Assembly (NCBI RefSeq): GCF_021130785.1
Contig: NC_060213.1
Span: 63,464,001 to 63,528,000 of the forward strand
DNA from: Homalodisca vitripennis
Lineage: Eukaryota > Arthropoda > Insecta > Hemiptera > Cicadellidae
Length of the DNA: 64,000 nucleotides
Reading direction: 5' to 3'
In this document: piece by piece, positions 11,725-23,365 of the stretch
Layout: every line of letters begins with the position of its first letter
Numbering within the stretch: the first letter of the stretch is position 1
Program-made: the position numbers and the translations under genes
Notes under the pieces: generated by a model
What the model was told of the DNA's origin: nothing
The model's input: only the letters and a program-made list of their open reading frames with translations
Databases searched by the model: none

Positions 11725-12984
11725 AAATGTTATGTTAATTGTAACGTAAGACATGTTTTTGTACATTTTCATGTTTAAGTGTTAATTCAAAAAATTTTCA
11801 TATTGTGTGTATTTCTTACGAAACTATATATTATCTTCTGGTATTATATTTTATATTTTCAGCCATATGTCATGATGATGCGCCTAAACACATTTACACT
11901 TTCTACAGAGTAACATAGTCTCCTACGAATGATAGATTTAACAACAAAAAACGATGTTACAAAACTCTTTATGCTGTTTTAAACTAATTAAGATAAATAA
12001 ACTAAAGGTGTGTTTATGTTAAATTTGATTTGACAGTCTTTGTGAATACATTTTTGCCACGTGGCTATCAAGGTAATCCTCCCCTTGACACACACGCTGT
12101 GACAAGGGTATAACAAGGGTATGACACGGTACAGTATCAACTAGTAAATGCTTCTCTGTGTATTTTACCTGAATTTGAATTCGCTAGAACGTCAGAGGAA
12201 AAGATTTCATTTAATTTTCTCTGTATAATAGAATAAAAATAAAGCTACCAGAAATTCCAGTGACTATTTTAACCCTTCAGCAAACGAAGAAAGTCATAAA
12301 TGTCTAAATTTGTACAAATAAGAAATAATCTTACCTTGTTACAGGTTTTTAATTCAATATCCAAAACTTAATAAGAGCAAGTTTTTAAGCACTGCTATTT
12401 CACATGCAGGCTGCAGCAATTAGTTACTTAACTTCTTTCAGGGAAACTTATCTGAAATCCAAAACAAGTCCTAAGCTCATAACAGAAAATCCTTCTAGAA
12501 ATAAATATAATATCGTACATAGAGCTAATAAAACCTGTTTTAGTGTTAAATTAAAATATATTAATTCGAACTAACACAACTTACTCTGAATATCAACTTT
12601 AAAATGTCCAACAAGATGTGATTCTCTCGTATTTGTGCTCTTAAATTACACATTGGTCGATTATGTTTATCACATTCAAAGTTCGTGATTAGAATTTTGA
12701 GGTTATTACGATTATTATGTAGGTTTAAATTAGTAATAGTATCTTGGAAACTCAGATTAGCAAGAAATCGCAGAAATGTCTCCTATAAGTCCTTAGGTAT
12801 CCATTAACCTCATGCAAAGTGTAATTTCCATGAAAACATCGCAAAACTGTAGCCCGTGTCTTCTTAATTAGTGAAACCAGTTGTCACTGGGTGCATTATT
12901 ATAGGTGGTGATAGAAAACATAGTGGTAAAATTTCCACTATTCCTTCACAATTCGTCCACACAATTTATTCCACTTTGTCACAA
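11291..12984. other. AT-rich stretch containing one microsatellite
   Basis: Apart from the (AT)n tract at 11683-11722, I see no gene or transposon terminus. Confidence 0.4.
11683..11722. repeat. (AT)n microsatellite
   Basis: An uninterrupted AT dinucleotide run of about 20 units. Confidence 0.95.
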
Positions 12985-13450
12985 TAGGTGCGTAAATTAA
13001 GTCCTGATACGCCTAGATATATTACAAACGGATTGCGATATCGATGTACAATCTTCACCATACGTATTAAAATACTTTTGTGGCCTTTTTTAAGGATACA
13101 AATATTTCCCCCCTTTTTTAAAAAGGTGGGTAGAGGGGGTCACTTTAAATTTTCAAATTACAGACCCTATCTTGTAGCATGTCCTTTGAAAGGTACATTT
13201 AAAAGAAATACAATGACATTACCAAAACATCTCTATAACGATCCTAGCAAAAGTTATGGTCAAGTAACCCCTTACATCTAATGGTGTAAATTAAATCCTG
13301 ATATGCCGTTATATATTATAAATGGATTGAGATATCGATATAAAATCTTCACTTTACCTTTTAAAATACCTGTATGAACTTTTTCTAAGAAAGACGAATT
13401 TTTTCCCTAAGAAGAAAACACCTCTACAACATTTCTATCAAAAGTTATGG
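12985..13450. repeat. Diverged tandem duplication, offset about 293 bp
   Basis: The segment starting gtaaattaagtcctgatac near 12992 is repeated in diverged form from about 13285. It is followed in both copies by a gatatcgat core and, near the end, by aaaagttatgg. The second copy is shorter. No coding role is evident. Confidence 0.65.
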
Positions 13451-13840
13451 GCAAATGTCGTAAAACATAATAATCTGTAGGAACAATGTCTATGTCTTGC
13501 GCATATTAACACAATGCATGCATCATATTTTTTAGTAAGACTTTGACGAGCCTGGCTTATTTCTTTAAGTAGCAACTATAGGTAAACCGCTTGCAAAAAA
13601 ACCTTGGTTGATTAGAGTTCACGCAGGGTGGGGTAAATACCCCTCCGCTGCCCCTTCCAAGTATCCCCACCACTGCTCGGCGCTCACTCTATTTGATCAC
13701 CTGACTAATCAGATTCAGTCGGTATCGTTCACTGCTGTGACCCGTTCAGTTGAACCAGTCAGTACAGAGTTACTGAGCCTTCCCGCTAGAGCGTGTTATA
13801 CCGGTCGTCGTGTTGACTGAACAAAATGAACGACTGGATG

Positions 13841-13870
13841 TACAGTTCGAGGACTTTAGCTGTGCGCGTG
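13841..13870 (+). repeat. TA plus left terminal inverted repeat of DD82E copy 1
   Basis: TA, then a terminal repeat beginning CAGTTCGAGGACTTTAGC, mirrored at 16482-16511 with three mismatches in 28. Confidence 0.85.
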
Positions 13871-14066
13871 ACCTGGAGTGTGTGGTGATGGGCGGGAGGG
13901 GTGGCGGGGTAGCATTATGCGCTGCGTCCCGAAAACATTTCCTTAGACTCATGGTTAAAACCCTCCTTTCAGGAATCGTATTGGCCCAAATAACTCATCG
14001 CACTCGCCACAATCAGTCTGTTTTGTGACAGTGCTGAGTGTAGCTTGTGCTTCGCTTTTACCGATA

Positions 14067-15392
14067 ATGTCTGTTGAGTTAAAGTCAAAAGTCTATTCAT
14101 AGTCAGGCTCGCGAAATTGTGAGTAATGTTTATACATTTATGAAGGAAGAGGCAGACCATCAAACTGTTAAAATTCCGTTGTCAAAGGCTCGCCAAAGAA
14201 CTGCTGCAGCAACTGGAGTGTCAGAGCGAGTTGTGACTAAAATAAACAGTTAACTTAACAAGTTGAAGGTTAGTAACATGTGTGAGGCAAGTTTTACTAC
14301 ACCAAACAAAAACCGTCAACGACGTAGAATAGTTGACAATTTCCATGTTGAAGACCATCGAATACCGACTGCAAAACTTTTGAGGGAGGCGCTAAGGGAC
14401 AAAATATATTTCCAGGGTTGTCAGAAAAGTTGTAGGTGGGTATTAAAGCACCTGGAATTTACTTGGAGAAGGACGGAAAACAATAGGAAATTATTAATTG
14501 AAAAGCCAGAAATCCGAGAGAAGAGGATAACATACTTGAGAGCGTTGAAAAATTACAGGGAGCAAGGACGCCCTATAATTTATTTAGACGATCTTATTTA
14601 CTATCTTCTTACGTATCTAACAAAACTTGGTCAAATGGCTCAAATGAAGGGTTACATGTGCAGATTTCCAAGGGCGAGAGACTAATAATTATCCATGCGG
14701 ATGGAGAGAAAGGGTTCTTGCCCAATGCTTTTACATGTTAGAAAGCAAGCAACCATAGTGGAGACTACCACAACAATGTGAATGGGGACATTTTTATGAA
14801 GTGGATAAAGGAAAAAGTGTTACCGAATTTAGAACCAAATTCAATACTAGTATTCGATAACGCGCCCTACCATAACATACAAATTTATAAAGCTTCTGGT
14901 TCAAAAAGTAGGAAGCAAGATATGAAGTTGTGGCTTTCAAAAAACGGAATACCATTCTGCGACGATATCCTTTTATCCTGAACTCTACAAACTTGTGCAG
15001 CTATATAAACCAAGGCATGTCCGGTACGCCTTGGACGAAACTATTCAACTACAGGGTCATGACATCTTACGACTTCCGCCCTACCACCCAGACCTCAATC
15101 CCATTGAGTTAATTTGGGCCGAAGTCAACATCATGTGGTTATGAGAAATACATCTTTCACTATGTATCAAGCTAAAGCTCTATGCGAAGACAAGATATCA
15201 AGTATGGGCGCAGAAGAGTGGTCAGTAAAATGCAAGCACGTAGAGAAAATCGAAAGGGACTATGCAGCCGCAGAACCCCAGATTGACAATATTATAGAAT
15301 CCCTTATTATATCAGTTGGTTCGGATACAGACAGCAGTAACAGTGACCCAGAAGAGGAGGACAACTTGAGTGGAATTCAAGAACTCCAATGA
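14067..15392 (+). pseudogene. DD82E-type transposase, broken (copy 1)
   Basis: DDE transposase that would cut and paste the element at TA sites. The start ATG at 14067 gives MSVELKSK, and a frameshift follows. HSQAREIVSNVYTFMKEEA and a helix-turn-helix ending AAATGVSERVVTKI come next. After an in-frame stop comes the DNA-binding/linker region (TPNKNRQRRR). The catalytic domain has a first Asp block YLDD, frameshifted from the usual YMDETY, then SILVFDNAPYHN (Asp codon at 14856). The third block is LPPYHPDLNPIELIW (Glu codon at 15106). The distance between these codons is 250 nt. Removing the single extra base implied by the frame change leaves exactly 82 residues between Asp and Glu. The C-terminus is acidic (SDTDSSNSDPEEED), as in the neighbouring copy. 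At least four frameshifts and two stops make it inactive. Confidence 0.88.
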
Positions 15393-15479
15393 AAAAACAA
15401 TCATTGTAAGTAACATTTGTTATTAGAAAATTATATTCTAGCATTTAAATTAATTAAATATTATTGAAGTGATTGTAAA

Positions 15480-16241
15480 TCTATTATATAAAAATGAAAC
15501 TGTTCGTGTGTAACAGCATCACTCACAAACGGCTGGACGGATTCGCCTAATTTTTTTTTTAATTTGTTCGTCTTGATCTGTAGAAGGTTATAGGATACTT
15601 TTTATCCCTTTCCCGATTCAGGATTCCGCCCCACTGGTTACAGAAATACCCGTAAGAAATGCATTGCAGCAAACATATCTTATTAAGTGAAAGAGTCTTT
15701 TCAAATTTTTAATCAGCTGTTCTTTGTAAACATATATAATGCGACAAACAATATATTTATATATAATTTAATTACTACACTTATAGTTTTAAAGCATAGA
15801 ATAAGCTTAAGAGAAACGACAAATTTTGTTTAAACTGTTTCTGCAATCACTGTTAAACATAGACTTTACTATCCAGATAATACAATTCAAATTTGACGTA
15901 AAAATTCACCTTTAACTGCAATATTTATTTAATATAAACCATGCTCATGCTTGATCAGAAGAGCAATGCAGATATCATAATTACTATCTTACGTTGGCTA
16001 CAAATATAAAGAATGTTATAAAATCAACCTTAGTTGTTTTTTTTTGACAGAAGTATCAGGAATGTGGTACATACCTTCATAATGCGCCCAAGAAGCTCAC
16101 GAAGGAACGACTATCAATTATTGTTTAGAATGTGATAGAAAATGAATAAGTGAATATAGTGTACTGTTTTCAACGGGAAATTGCGTGCGAAGCCGCGGGA
16201 AACTTATTGAAATGCGCAGCGAAGCGCGCCGGGTCCGCTAG
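15480..16241 (+). mobile_element. Non-autonomous Helitron
   Basis: The 5' end is TCTATTATATAAAAATGAAAC, starting TC after an A, a form common in insect Helitrons. The 3' end is GGGTCCGCTAG followed by T. A short GC-rich hairpin (GCGC at 16214-16217 with GCGC at 16224-16227) lies about ten bases before the terminal CTAG. Insertion lies between A and T without target duplication, as in rolling-circle transposition. The interior (about 760 bp) has no RepHel coding motifs, so mobility would depend on proteins from elsewhere. It sits inside the DD82E copy 1, between the transposase and the right inverted repeat, and is therefore the younger insertion. Confidence 0.82.
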
Positions 16242-16481
16242 TTAAATAATAAGAGAATACCAAATTATAACAACAATAGGACTTATCCTTGTTTTTCAGT
16301 TGTTATATTGTTGTTTAACGAGTTTTTGAAAATAACGTATGTGTGAATAATAATCGGCAAATCGAAATCGTGAGTTTAAAGTCGTTAAGAGATTCTTGCG
16401 CCTTCATCTCAGCGGCTAGCACGTAAACGCAACCCGCCACACAGATAGCGTTCGTTTTTTGAAAGGGTAGTATTAGGGCTG

Positions 16482-16511
16482 CACGAGCACAGCTAAATTC
16501 CTCCAACTGTA
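16482..16511 (-). repeat. Right terminal inverted repeat of DD82E copy 1 plus TA
   Basis: Reverse complement begins TACAGTTGGAGGAATTTAGC and matches the left end at 13841-13870. Confidence 0.85.
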
Positions 16512-17454
16512 ATGACCGAGTGAACGAAAGGATCTGCTATTAAAAAAGTATTCGAATAGAGGCAGAAACAGCATATGAACTTCCTTAAGGTCATCGGTTA
16601 TGCTATCAATATAATGAAGAAGGAGGCTGCAACTTCATTTGTACCCCTTTATTCATTCCATTTAGTGCAGGTGTAACACACAGATATTTTTGCCAACATA
16701 TACATATTGAATACATAATATTATGATCTGCGTAAATAAAACATCTCTTGAACTGGCATAAAAGGGAGTGGAGGGTTTTGCATATAGTCAAAAGTTATAG
16801 CTGTAACATCATTCCTGTTTTTGCAAATTTAATAAACTTTTGCTAAATTTTTTGGCCCTTCTTTTATGCAATATAAGTTCAGCCACTATAGTCCTTTTTG
16901 CGTTCTGATTCAATTTTAATGACTTGAATTTAGTATTAAGCTCTTTACAATAAGAGTATAAATCTACATGTGTTCTACCAAACCTTCACCTGCAATTATT
17001 ACAATATTTCAGGTAATATTTATAAATAGAAACCCTCCTTAAACAAACAGTTCATGCATTTTTTTCACACTAATGTTTGCATCCATATAAGTAACTGGTG
17101 TATACCTGTAAGTGTAGTGAGCGACCTTTGTAGAGAATTAATAGGTATTATAATCTATTTGGTTTATAATCCTGTGGTCTTGAACACTCCCACGATTGTT
17201 CTGTTTCAACCTCTCATCCACAGGCGATTGCTTATTTTCTGCTTCTAAAGCTCAGTAACTTTCTGATGATTACATGTAGACCATGTTGCTCTGTGTGAGA
17301 TATATCCAAGGAGATCATTCTAAATCAAGTACTTGTCCAAAGTGAAGTCTAAGTACTTTACTAGCCTCGATCAGAAAGAGGGATACTATTGTGAGTGAGC
17401 TTGCTCAAGGCATATGATCGGCTTTTCAAGGCTTTTCAATGTGATCGGCAAAAG
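16512..17454. other. Spacer between the two DD82E elements
   Basis: About 0.95 kb of AT-rich sequence with no recognisable gene. Small ORFs at 16606-16791 (minus) and 17054-17248 (plus) have no motif I know. Confidence 0.4.
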
Positions 17455-17484
17455 TACTGTAGGGAATTTATAGCATGACCGGTG
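17454..17484 (+). repeat. Left terminal inverted repeat of DD82E copy 2
   Basis: The core GGAATTTATAGCATGACCGG is mirrored at 19870-19900, with 29 of 31 positions identical. Confidence 0.88.
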
Positions 17485-19897
17485 ACTTCGAGATGCGCCG
17501 TAGGCAAAGACGGAACTAAAGTGGTGGGGAGTGGAGCGGCTCAGTCTGTTGCCGTATTCAGCCTTGTGAACTTCGGTCACCAGTCTTCTATACGTGCCGC
17601 CCTAAAAACATTCGATTGTGCCAATTCACGAGTTGTAATACAATTTGCGAATTAATTGCGTTGTGCTCATTACGTTTTAAGTAAAGAGTTAGTGATGGAT
17701 CGTAATGTAAAAAGTAAAATTGGAGGTAGAAAGGTTATACACAGCCAAACAAGAGAAGTGATTGCAAATGTTTACCATTTTATGAAACGCGAAGCACAAA
17801 CCAACACACTTATAAATTTGAAGAAACTTCAACAGCGTGTCGTAGAGGCAACTGGAATTTCAGAAAGCACGCTGAGACGAATTTTGAAGGAGGAAAAAAA
17901 ATAAGTCCAATTGGCAATACTTTTAGTACACCCAACAAAGTAAGAAAACGCAAACATACTAAAAGTGATCTGGACAATTTTGATTTGGGTGTAGTTCGAA
18001 GAACAATAAATAATTTTCATCGACAACAAGGCGAACGGCCTACATTGAAATCATTATTAAATGTGTTAAGGGAAAAATAAATTTTAAGGGAAGTAAGTGG
18101 GCACTTACAAAAATATTGAAGAAGTTGGGATTCCGCTGGAAAAAAGCTACTAACAACAGAAATATTTTAACCGAACGTTTCGACATCCGTGAATTACGTA
18201 TTAAGTATTTAAAACGTTTAGCCGAGTATAGAAATCAAAAAAGGCCAATAGTGTACATGGATGAAACATATATTCACTCAACACACACCAAAACCAATGG
18301 TTGAACAGATGGTACCACTTCGGGACTGAAGACACCTCTAAGTAAAGGACAACGACTTATAATTGTCCACGCAGGCGGGGAAGGTGGATTTATTAACAAT
18401 GCTCTACTTACGTTCAAATCAGGGAAGAAGTCAGGGGACTATCACGATGACATGAACTACAAGAATTATGAAAGATGGGTAAACACTAAATTAATTCCAA
18501 ATTTGAAAGATAATTCTGTTGTTGTGATAGATAACGCCCCCTATCACAACAAACAAGACGATCCTGCACCAACAACATCAGCAGAAAGGCCGAAATGATT
18601 AAATGGCTTTCCGAGCGTAACATTGTTCACTCAAGCACTATGTTCAAACCCGAATTGTATAATCTTATACAAGCCTACAAGCCCACATACAAAAAGTACA
18701 AAATCGATGAAATATTTTCTAAAAGTGGACACACTGTTTTGCACCTGCCACCCTACCATCCAGATTTAAATCCAATTGAACTAATTTGGAGCCTACTTAA
18801 AGAAAGAGTAGCGAAGAAAAATGTGACATTTAATATAAATACGGTGGAACAATTGGTGAAGGAAACGTGTGATTCGATCACTCAAGAAGATTGGAGGAAA
18901 AGGTGTGATCATACGATATCTGTGGAACAAACTTATATGGAACTCGAACGTCAAATCGACGAAATGACAGAACGGATTGTTGTGAGACTCGGCGAGGACT
19001 CCGATAGTGACGAATGGGATGAAGAAAGTGGCAGTGACGAAGACAGGGAACCTATCGTTGACAATAGTGACAGTGGTGATAATGACTTAACGGGAATTGT
19101 GCCCTTTGAGTGTTATTAAGCGCAGCGAAATTCAAGGAGTAGTTCTGTCAACAGTGCATGTACAAGGTAAGAACATAATAACAATTAGTAATATGTTTCA
19201 TTTATGTTGTAAGGCGATGATTCCAATATTTTAAACTTTTTTTAAATACAGTGATATCGCAATGGGGTTTTGTTATGTTAACTATTGTGGGTGTGTGGAT
19301 CGTTGGCGTTATTGTTATTTTAAGTATACATCATTAAATTAACTTGATACAAGTTGGTAGATAAAACTGAGTTTTTTCTTATTCTACTGTGTATATTGGC
19401 AAATTAGTTTAACCAGTTTTATATTAATTTTTAATTTAGCAGCTAGGCTATGTCAGTTGAAAATTTTGTAGTGTATAATTGTATCTACTATCGTAAATCC
19501 TGAAGCTTACACGGTTAGTATATGATAAATTGAATTTTAATGGCTAACAAAGCGTAAAAATTACAATTCTGAACTGTTGTCGTCGTTGGAGATCAAGAAT
19601 AATGTAAATTCCTACCCTTTCCCAATTTATGAGAACCCTTTCTTACCACCAGGTATCTCTACTGCGAACTCATTAAGAAGGGTGAGCTATGAACACAATT
19701 TCGGCAGAACATAGTCATTGTTAAGATCACGTACATCCGGTCCAAATATTTCCAAGATTTCCTGTATTGAATTCCCAAAAATTTTAATTGGGTTAGTAGC
19801 ACCGTATTTACTCCCCTACTTTATATTGTGCCCCCACGCGCTCAACTCCTCCACTCCTCACGCGCATCCCACCGGTCATGCTATAACTTCCCTAGAG
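17457..19897 (+). mobile_element. IS630-Tc1-mariner element of DD82E (Sailor-like) type, copy 2
   Basis: The ends begin CT[G/C]TAGGGAA and match over 31 bp with two mismatches when the flanking GTA is included (17454-17484 against the reverse complement of 19870-19900). TA flanks both ends (17455-17456 and 19898-19899). The 2441-bp body contains a nearly complete but broken transposase. The G+C-richer 5' leader and 3' trailer differ from copy 1. This copy is better preserved than copy 1. Confidence 0.87.
17695..19119 (+). pseudogene. DD82E-type transposase, broken (copy 2)
   Basis: The frame starts at ATG 17695 (MDRNVKSKIGGRKV). It continues through HSQTREVIANVYHFMKREA to a helix-turn-helix ending VVEATGISESTLRRILKEEK. 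A frameshift lies in the A-run 17894-17901. After it come TPNKVRKRKHTK, NNFHRQQGERPTLKSLLNVL and, past a second A-run frameshift near 18072-18077, LTKILKKLGFRWKKA. Catalytic blocks are VYMDETY (Asp codon 18260), VVVIDNAPYHN (Asp codon 18530) and LPPYHPDLNPIELIW (Glu codon 18778). A TGA at 18302-18304 interrupts the chain, and a third frameshift lies near 18570-18585. Restoring one base there gives exactly 82 residues between the second Asp and the Glu. The C-terminal tail is strongly acidic (SDSDEWDEESGSDEDRE). The full chain would be about 475 residues. The few lesions suggest a younger copy than copy 1. Confidence 0.9.
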
Positions 19898-19900
19898 TAC
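19870..19900 (-). repeat. Right terminal inverted repeat of DD82E copy 2
   Basis: Inverted partner of 17454-17484; TA lies at 19898-19899. Confidence 0.88.
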
Positions 19901-22622
19901 AGCTTTATCACGCTTAATACCTTGCTGGCTGCACTACAATTTAACCTAATGAAGATCGCCATTTATGAGCACCATCACATATATAGTGGTTAGGTAAACC
20001 ACAGCCATTTTCTAATAAATCGCATGATGCTTTTGTAGTTGGACTTCATCATAGATACCTGAATTATATCGAGGTTCTATATATATATTTAAAATCCATC
20101 TTTATGTATTTCCTTCTTTATCAAGAACATTACTGTTTAATAATGTTACATTTAATCAAAGTTTTATTAAATTTATGTTCCATATTAATTTTTTACTTTT
20201 GTATGACCTACAAATTCTTTCATACTTACCAGATTATGGATTAAGAACTCTTCATTAATCAAATTTAATTGCAATGTTTCATATTTATACTGTATCGATT
20301 ATAAATAATGTTAACAACTATTTTACAATAATGTAAATTTCACATGCTTCATCCTTTTAGAAATAAATTCACTTTTAACACTTAAACCACATCCTTTTCT
20401 TACCCATATTAGACATACAGGTTATGTTTACTAATCCATTCTTATTATTATGGTCGTAATAATCTACAACCGTATGTGATTTAATAGCGAAATAGTTATC
20501 ATCTACTCATCTGTTCATCCTCTTCATAGTTTTAATAGGCAAGCGTGATGAGTGTATGTGATATTGAAATAATTTAGGACAAATGCAAAATCAATAGTAT
20601 TTTAAGTTAGTTATTGTAGAGTGGGGTATATTATATTTAGCCAATATTTTTATAAATTCTAATAACATTTAAACTACTGTACGATATCTGTGTATTTATA
20701 ATACTTGTAGTCAAATATAATTTCTATTAATAAAATACTTTTTTACAATTTAAATAATACAATATAAATTGTGTTTGATGTCAGTGATTATTATGAATAC
20801 CTTTTCTAAATAACATCTTTTCTTAATATCATTGGATTGTGTAGGGTAAAAAAGTTAAAACAAGTGACAGATTTTTTTCATTGTTTACCCTCATTTAAAA
20901 CGAAATTTTTTAATGCGTTTGTTTATATATTTTGTATATTACACATAACGTAACAATGGTGGGAAAGGTTGATTACGAATGCTAGTATAATAGGCAGTGT
21001 GCTAAAGTTTACCTAAAAATCACGTATAAATTATATTAAAATAGTATAAGTAAATGGATAACCTAATATTTCAACGTCTCAGGAAATCAAAAATAATAAC
21101 AGACTTATATTATCCGTCTAAAAAACATCTTTAGCAATGTAATGTATTTAGATTAATTTTCACCATGTTACTATACCTTCTTCACCTGAATTAAGTTTAT
21201 TGTTAAAAAATTAACATTTGGTTACGATTATGATTAGTAACTGTTGATTTTTCTTGTTATTCTAATAGGCTACCAAATGTCATTTTACTTAACGTAAATA
21301 TACAATATCAGGGACAGAGTATCACCCTTCTCGGCGACATCGCTTAATTTTGGAAGGTAGAAAACAAGAACCGACCGTCATAATGTCATGTAATGTTCAC
21401 CGTAGGCCGATTTAAGTCTGTCATTTCTAATAATGAAGTTTTTAAGGCCTCCTGTAACAAAACCCTTTAAAAATAGTAGCCTCCAGATAATATCAAAGTA
21501 CTTTTAAAGGTAACAAAAGTTAAGTATTCAAAATTCGTAATTCTAATATACGACTTTTATAAAAAACGAATTTTCCAAACAAATCCCCTAGGACGGGCAC
21601 TTTCTAGTTTCATTATAGTGCAAAATGATTGTATAAACGTTTAATTCGCTGATTTTCACTAAACTTTAAGTTACATGCATGTTATAATAAACTTTCTTGT
21701 TCCCAGAAAGCCAACGTATGATTTATAAAACACCTGTTTTGTAGATTCTTTAGAACGTGTTTACATCTTACTACCGTAAACAAAGTCTTAAAGTATATGT
21801 TATATTAATTAATGTTAAAAACAAACTTACGTCTCTATTAAATTCAGTAATTATATAAATTGTGCTAATGAAAAAGTGCTAGTATTTCATATACGAGTAT
21901 TCAACTGTCTCTCGGAAAGTTTCCCAGGTAAATACAAATTTGATTACAGATTTACAAAGGTTATGATATGTTCCATGGTTATTGAAATAGTTTTTAATAT
22001 TTCAATACTAATATTCGTAATTTTATACTGAAATATATGCTGTTGAATTGCAATGGTTCGTGATTTATGAAGAAATGTATAGTTATTTTGTGCACTCTTT
22101 AAATTTTTTGTTAACTTTTCCAAAACTAATATAGAAAGGGGATAATTGCATTTGTATTGCCTTAAATATCCGAGCAATTTATAGATGATGTTTTACATTC
22201 TGTGTTGTATGAAATGTCTACAAAAGGTCACCTGTTACTTCCTCCAATAAGAAATATATGAAAAAATGTCAAACAATTATTTAGCTACTCAAGATCTGAC
22301 GCTATTCGTTCAACTTTAAGTTATTAGTGTCATATAACATCGTTTCCAGGATTCATAAATACTCGGCCAGCCGAACCACGGTAGTGAAGGCTAACTGATA
22401 GGATTAGAAACTTTATAATTGTAAGATTCATATCTTCCTACTAAAACAATTTATTTCTTTAAAATTATACTAAAAATAACTTGTATGATTTATTGCAGGC
22501 AAGAATGTATCCACTGACCCAGTTAGTTTAATAGTCTATAATAATATTAATATTATTAATGAATGATCTTGGCAATAAATATTTATAAATATGTTAATCG
22601 TAGGAAATAAAGATATATAATG
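19901..22622. other. AT-rich stretch, no gene seen
   Basis: Contains copy 2 of an old dispersed repeat (20650-21300). Nothing else is recognisable. Confidence 0.4.
20650..21300 (+). repeat. Old dispersed repeat, copy 2
   Basis: Colinear with 5690-6270 through several short matching blocks, for example aacatttaaactactgta near 20666 and acgattatgattagtaa near 21224. Both copies lie on the plus strand, 15 kb apart. The family is unidentified. Confidence 0.5.
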
Positions 22623-23365
22623 AAATTTTGGTACTTTGGGATTATACCGACCACACCCAGACATGAATCGTTATTTGACATTTTGCTTCTACTGATTACT
22701 AGATTAGTGTAGAACAATATTTCGTCAATATAAAACAGGAATTGTCTTATCGCAAACCCCTCCCCATCCTCAGACAGAGGTCAAAGTCGAGCGGTATAGT
22801 AGATAACGTGATTGCAGAGTCTCGCCGCCCGTTCAGCTGGTTCGTCGCTTTGTTTTACTTCCGTGTTTTACCCCTACATTTCTCCAAACACAAAAATTCA
22901 ACAAAAACAAACATTACTAAACTCTTTATGAACAAACACTCAAAACTTGTTTTTATTCTTGATCGCACTCCGCCACCCAAAATGCGAGTGCCTCCGGCCA
23001 TCAGCGCGGGCTTTGGCAGCCGCGCTGATGTCGACGAAAGAAAAACATCCCTCGTGATAGTACCTATCAGTAAAATATCAAATTCTAGAGGGGCTGATCA
23101 GAAATATAAATTGAATTGTAATGGAAAGGCAATTATGTACCGTGCAAACCATGTGATGCCGCGTGGCCTGCCGTAATCGGGATTCTCGAGAAAGATAAGA
23201 TAACAGGGACAACAATACCGATCACAATACCTGGAAACACTTGTAAGTTTGTAATTTTATAATTAAACAGTTGTTTTTTCGTTCTGTCATGTTTGTTTCT
23301 ATAAATTTATATTTTTGTGTACTTCATACAGGTGTGGTCGGTATAATCCCAAAGTACCGAAATTT
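22623..23365. mobile_element. Small element with 35-bp terminal inverted repeats, family unknown
   Basis: The left end 22623-22657 and the reverse complement of 23331-23365 agree at 34 of 35 positions. Both contain the core GGTACTTTGGGATTATACCG. The 743-bp body is richer in G+C than its surroundings. It includes a perfect 11-bp hairpin (CATCAGCGCGG at 22999-23009, CCGCGCTGATG at 23020-23030). A 144-codon plus-strand ORF (22742-23176) fills much of it, but it shows no transposase motif and reads through the hairpin. I treat it as unsupported. I could not settle the target-site duplication. It is probably a non-autonomous DNA transposon. Confidence 0.75.

Larger units (their letters stand above)
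13843..16509 (+). mobile_element. IS630-Tc1-mariner element of DD82E (Sailor-like) type, copy 1, with nested Helitron
   Basis: Inverted ends start CAGTT[C/G]GAGGA at 13843 and, reverse-complemented, at 16509. They match at 25 of 28 positions. The dinucleotide TA flanks both ends (13841-13842 and 16510-16511), the usual target duplication of this superfamily. Inside lies a broken transposase (14067-15392). A Helitron occupies 15480-16241, so the element before that insertion was about 1.9 kb. The ends differ from those of the related element 0.95 kb downstream, so this is not a recent duplication of it. Confidence 0.85.

Noticed and set aside
22742..23176. 144-codon ORF inside the 743-bp inverted-repeat element
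   Set aside because: No recognisable motif, and it reads through a GC hairpin. An open frame of this size is plausible by chance in a G+C-richer segment, so I did not call it a gene.
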